A program made the position numbers and the translations under genes. The notes beneath the pieces are model-generated. The model saw nothing but the letters and a program-made list of their open reading frames with translations. It was not told the origin of the DNA and searched no databases. 22,260 nt of DNA from a virus: positions 1-22,260 of the IMG/VR virus record IMGVR_UViG_3300006737_000252. One strand, 5' to 3'. Every line of letters starts with the position of its first letter. Positions within the stretch are counted from its first letter, which is position 1. Shown in pieces: positions 20,118 to 22,260 of the stretch.

Positions 20118-20393
20118 ATGGCTAAGAAACCCAACAAACAAACCCGAGAAGAATATAAAAAATGTGCGTCATTTGGTTGTGTTGTATGTGCTAAAATATA
20201 TGGGGTTTTTTCAGAATGTGAAATTCATCATTTAACGGGGGCAGGAATGGGATTGAGGAACGAAAAAAAATTTGTCGGGCTTTGTTATTTACATCATAGG
20301 GGCAAAGACGGAGTACACCATAATAAAAAAACATTCGAAGAAAAATTTGGTACACAAGAAGAACTATACGAATGGTACAAAAATAATGATTAA
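20118..20393 (+). CDS. HNH-type nuclease, Ref-like
   Basis: 91 aa. CVVC (21-24), EIHHLTGAG (His37-38), GLCYLHH (Cys56, His59-60) and GVHH give the zinc-binding HNH pattern of the Ref/DUF968-type nucleases (P1 Ref is a RecA-dependent enzyme). The terminal FEEKFGTQEELYEWY also fits. It would act in recombination with the annealing and exonuclease genes. No strong binding site; the TGTTAACA site occupies its leader. Family call fair, RecA dependence not shown. Confidence 0.75.
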   Translation: MAKKPNKQTREEYKKCASFGCVVCAKIYGVFSECEIHHLTGAGMGLRNEKKFVGLCYLHHRGKDGVHHNKKTFEEKFGTQEELYEWYKNND

Positions 20394-20601
20394 GATAGAA
20401 AAAGATGTTCATTTAAGTGCTAGAAGCAAGTATGATGAATATATACAAGCTATGATTAACATGAAAAAGGGGGAGTCTTTTGTGGTAAATGAATATAAAA
20501 TTGTTGACGCAGTAAGACATTATGCTTGGCAAAAAGGCATTAAAGTGTCTTTTCGTACTATTGCAAAAGAAAAATTTAGGATTTGGAAGCTTGAAAGCTG
20601 A
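20386..20601 (+). CDS. Small phage protein, 71 aa (DUF7303-like)
   Basis: MIKIEKDVHLSARSKYDEYI begins it, then MKKGESFVVNEYKIVDAVRH and KVSFRTIAKEKFRIWKL. The pattern of a GESF loop, a helix and a closing R-A-E--RIW strand resembles a widespread small phage family I recall as DUF7303, of unknown function. I chose the ATG at 20386, which overlaps the HNH stop by eight bases; the longer frame from 20272 lies inside the HNH gene. Confidence 0.6.
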   Translation: MIKIEKDVHLSARSKYDEYIQAMINMKKGESFVVNEYKIVDAVRHYAWQKGIKVSFRTIAKEKFRIWKLES

Positions 20602-21112
20602 ATTATTAGCAAAACTATTGCCCTCATCATGTGATTTGTCTTCCACAAGGTCAAAGAGCCACGACTCTATTACGTCAGAAGATGTGCTTTTAAAACTTTC
20701 TTACGCAAGATTAAACAACAATGAATTATATTACGTTTTATCTAAGTTTTTAGATGATGATTCTTCTCGTGGAAAAATATATTTTAATTTAGTAAAAGAA
20801 TTAGAAATTTTATTTGGTGTAAATGATGATTTGGTGTCAAACGATTTGGTGTCAAACTACGTACAAGCCGGTATAACAGAATCTATTATAACAAAATGTC
20901 CATTCTGCAATGGAACTGGTGTGCTTTTATTCAAAAATTCCGTAGAAAACTGCCCACATTGCAATGAAGGTAATTTTATATATACAGATTTAATAAGGTC
21001 TAGCTTTGTTGGTGTAAAAGAAAAAGATTTCAATAAAGAAAAATATAAAATAATTATGGAAAAATTAATAGATATTGAGATTAGTGCTTTAGATAAATTA
21101 GGAGATGTATGA
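20591..21112 (+). CDS. Zinc-finger protein resembling antiterminator Q
   Basis: A CPFCNGTG and a CPHCNEGN pair, 20-odd residues apart, form a DnaJ-like zinc finger as in lambdoid Q antitermination proteins; the surrounding helices also agree. A TTG at 20591 with GGATTTGGAAG before it gives 173 aa and overlaps the prior gene by 11 bases; an ATG at 20522 would add 23 residues buried in that gene. An in-frame 15-bp tandem duplication (20828-20857) repeats five residues. Q-like proteins switch on late transcription. Moderate confidence in the family. Confidence 0.5.
   Translation: MKAELLAKLLPSSCDLSSTRSKSHDSITSEDVLLKLSYARLNNNELYYVLSKFLDDDSSRGKIYFNLVKELEILFGVNDDLVSNDLVSNYVQAGITESIITKCPFCNGTGVLLFKNSVENCPHCNEGNFIYTDLIRSSFVGVKEKDFNKEKYKIIMEKLIDIEISALDKLGDV
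20828..20857 (+). repeat. 15-bp in-frame tandem duplication
   Basis: GATTTGGTGTCAAAC occurs twice in a row inside the zinc-finger gene, repeating DLVSN. It is a likely slippage product. Confidence 0.8.
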
Positions 21113-21318
21113 AAAAAAATTACTACTGTTATAGAGCAACAGTTGTATTTAGTGGTGCAGTTGGTGCAGTTTCGGAAGAAGAAGCGATTGACAAAGTTGT
21201 TAAAGATAGCGAAAGATTACCTGAAACTGTGTCTTTTACACGCAAAGAAGTAAAAGTACGTAAATTACAAAAAAAACCTCAGAAAGGTCTATACCATGAC
21301 CCCAAATATGAGCTTTAA
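21109..21318 (+). CDS. Small early protein, 69 aa
   Basis: Starts MKKNYYCYRATVVFSGAVGA, then EEEAIDKVVKDSERLPETVS and a basic end. The beta-strand, EEEA helix, beta layout resembles small phage proteins of unassigned role. It overlaps the zinc-finger gene by four bases (ATGA). Its stop overlaps the stop of the convergent small terminase gene by four bases. Confidence 0.6.
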   Translation: MKKNYYCYRATVVFSGAVGAVSEEEAIDKVVKDSERLPETVSFTRKEVKVRKLQKKPQKGLYHDPKYEL

Positions 21319-21812
21319 TGTTTAGTCAATGATGGTTTAGGTGATTGTTTTTTTACTGTTTTTATAATTTTTTTAGATTTTTTTTCTTCCATTTCTTGAA
21401 GTTTTGGTGCAAAACCGGGCATATCTTTAACTAAAACAGCTAATTCTTCCATCAATTCTGCGTCAGATTTTTGTTTGGTGTCATCTATATTTAAGTTTAT
21501 AGTCTGAGGATTAAAATTACCTAGTTCTAAAACAAGTCTTGCAGAATTTAAAACTACAGAATCTTGTTCTGAATTTAACATATCCTGTAATCTGCTAATT
21601 GCGTAACTAGAAGTAGATGCTATCCTTTCTTCGTTTTTCTTTCTAATTTCGTTAGATAGTTTTTTGCGAAGATAAGAACCCATTTGGCTAGGGCTTTTAT
21701 CTTTATCCCAACCTGCTTTTATACAACTAGCTTTAGCGTTTCCTTGTGTATCTCCCTCACAAAAAAATTCTATAAACTTGGCTTCTTTATCTAAGTCTGC
21801 TTTTTTTGGCAT
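21315..21812 (-). CDS. terS: Terminase small subunit
   Basis: 165 aa. The N-terminal FIEFFCEGDTQGNAKASCIK is the helix-turn-helix of small terminases, then GSYLRKKLSNEIRKKNEERI with the helical oligomerisation part and a Lys-rich tail. It binds the packaging site and loads the large subunit. It lies about 12 kb from terL, on the same strand, separated by the whole early region. Family recognition is good. Confidence 0.8.
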   Translation of the reverse strand: MPKKADLDKEAKFIEFFCEGDTQGNAKASCIKAGWDKDKSPSQMGSYLRKKLSNEIRKKNEERIASTSSYAISRLQDMLNSEQDSVVLNSARLVLELGNFNPQTINLNIDDTKQKSDAELMEELAVLVKDMPGFAPKLQEMEEKKSKKIIKTVKKQSPKPSLTKH

Positions 21813-21813
21813 A

Positions 21814-22041
21814 TTATTGTCCTAACGGGTTGTCTGACCTTGCTTTCATTTCATTAACTTTAGCGTTTAATACTGCTATCTCTGCTTTATTAATGGCAAT
21901 GTCTGCTGTCAAAGGTTTAATATCTACTGCTTTTTGAGATTCAAGCACATTAATTCTTTCGATTAGCTTTCCTTGAAAGATTGCAAATCCCAGTAATGTA
22001 ATAATGAGTGAGCCTATTCCTAGCCATTCTTTAACTCCCAT
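21814..22041 (-). CDS. Membrane-anchored coiled-coil protein, 75 aa
   Basis: One N-terminal hydrophobic segment (WLGIGSLIITLLGFAIF) followed by a helical, coiled-coil-like part (ERINVLESQKAVDIKPLT and on), the topology of small inner-membrane spanin or holin partners. The gene ends one base before terS. The lysis call is inference from shape; there is no endolysin in the window to support it. Confidence 0.5.
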   Translation of the reverse strand: MGVKEWLGIGSLIITLLGFAIFQGKLIERINVLESQKAVDIKPLTADIAINKAEIAVLNAKVNEMKARSDNPLGQ

Positions 22042-22042
22042 A

Positions 22043-22260
22043 TTAATATCCTCTTATTCTTTTTAAATGTTCTTCTGCTCTTATGCGATTATCTATAGAT
22101 TCCTGAAGAATCTTTTGACTTGTTGCCACAGGGTCACTATATGCAATTTGATTCTCAGCATATATATCTCGCAAATCAAGGTATTCTCTTTGGTCATCAT
22201 AGCTACCTCCATCAATAACTAATTGATTATTAAATATATTATTGTTGGTTTGTCCGTAAT
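22043..22260 (-). CDS. C-terminal end of a late protein (runs off right edge)
   Basis: 72 codons end at a TAA at 22043, with the 5' part beyond the window. The visible portion contains GSYDDQREYLDLRDIYAENQ and a helical end, EHLKRIRGY. No family can be assigned from this fragment. The stop lies next to the ATG of the 75-aa gene at 22041, so both belong to one leftward operon with terS. Confidence 0.6.
   Translation of the reverse strand, partial: YGQTNNNIFNNQLVIDGGSYDDQREYLDLRDIYAENQIAYSDPVATSQKILQESIDNRIRAEEHLKRIRGY

Noticed and set aside
20272-20385. Upstream extension of the 71-aa gene
   Set aside because: It runs through the HNH gene in another frame, and its composition does not fit the family.
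20191-20646. Minus-strand ORFs of 73 and 77 codons
   Set aside because: Both are shadows of the HNH and 71-aa genes, with no ribosome binding site or coupling.

Overview
The window is part of an AT-rich tailed bacteriophage genome. No ribosomal, tRNA, IS or CRISPR sequence was seen. The virion genes resemble those of marine phages of low-GC alphaproteobacteria (pelagiphage-like): a P22-type portal of 677 aa, an SU10-type capsid protein, tiny Lys-rich genes in the head cluster, a SprT-like protease and short early ORFs. The host is inference; the phage identity of the region is secure.

Layout. (1) 1-9225, minus strand, the late block read right to left: large terminase, portal, four tiny genes, an HTH-like gene, a small gene, scaffold, major capsid protein, four small virion genes including a head-tail adaptor, then a tail-fibre-like gene cut by the left edge. 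(2) 9226-9740: non-coding spacer with the late promoter, two copies of a repeated site and a terminator. (3) 9741-11188, minus: a SprT-like metalloprotease and a small gene whose leader holds a perfect 16-bp chromosomal-type parS. (4) 11219-11829: a long AT-rich divergent control region. (5) 11830-13378, plus: three unknown early genes with hairpin leaders. (6) 13455-16819, minus: a run of small early genes, including an SSB-tailed protein and a winged-helix-like protein. (7) 16820-17418: a non-coding array of four related hairpin units with their own predicted promoter. (8) 17419-18577, minus: YqaJ-type exonuclease and a putative single-strand annealing protein. (9) 18775-21318, plus: a helicase-loader-like gene, small unknowns, a Ref/HNH-like nuclease and a zinc-finger protein resembling antiterminator Q. 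(10) 21315-22260, minus: small terminase, a membrane/coiled-coil protein and the end of another gene.

How it fits together. The 9.5-20.1 kb early region carries fifteen copies of a palindromic site, TGTTAACA, most with TTTAAA exactly 7 bp to one side. Three copies lie 24-25 bp upstream of good sigma70-type promoters, so they look like a phage-wide operator or activator site. The early genes supply recombination (exonuclease, annealing protein, SSB-like protein, Ref-like nuclease) and probably replication loading. The late block builds the head.

The observations most worth following are the four-unit structured RNA array at 16.85-17.34 kb, whose stem substitutions are all G-U compatible on one strand; the perfect parS; the TGTTAACA regulon; and two leader hairpins that share a loop and differ in stem sequence.
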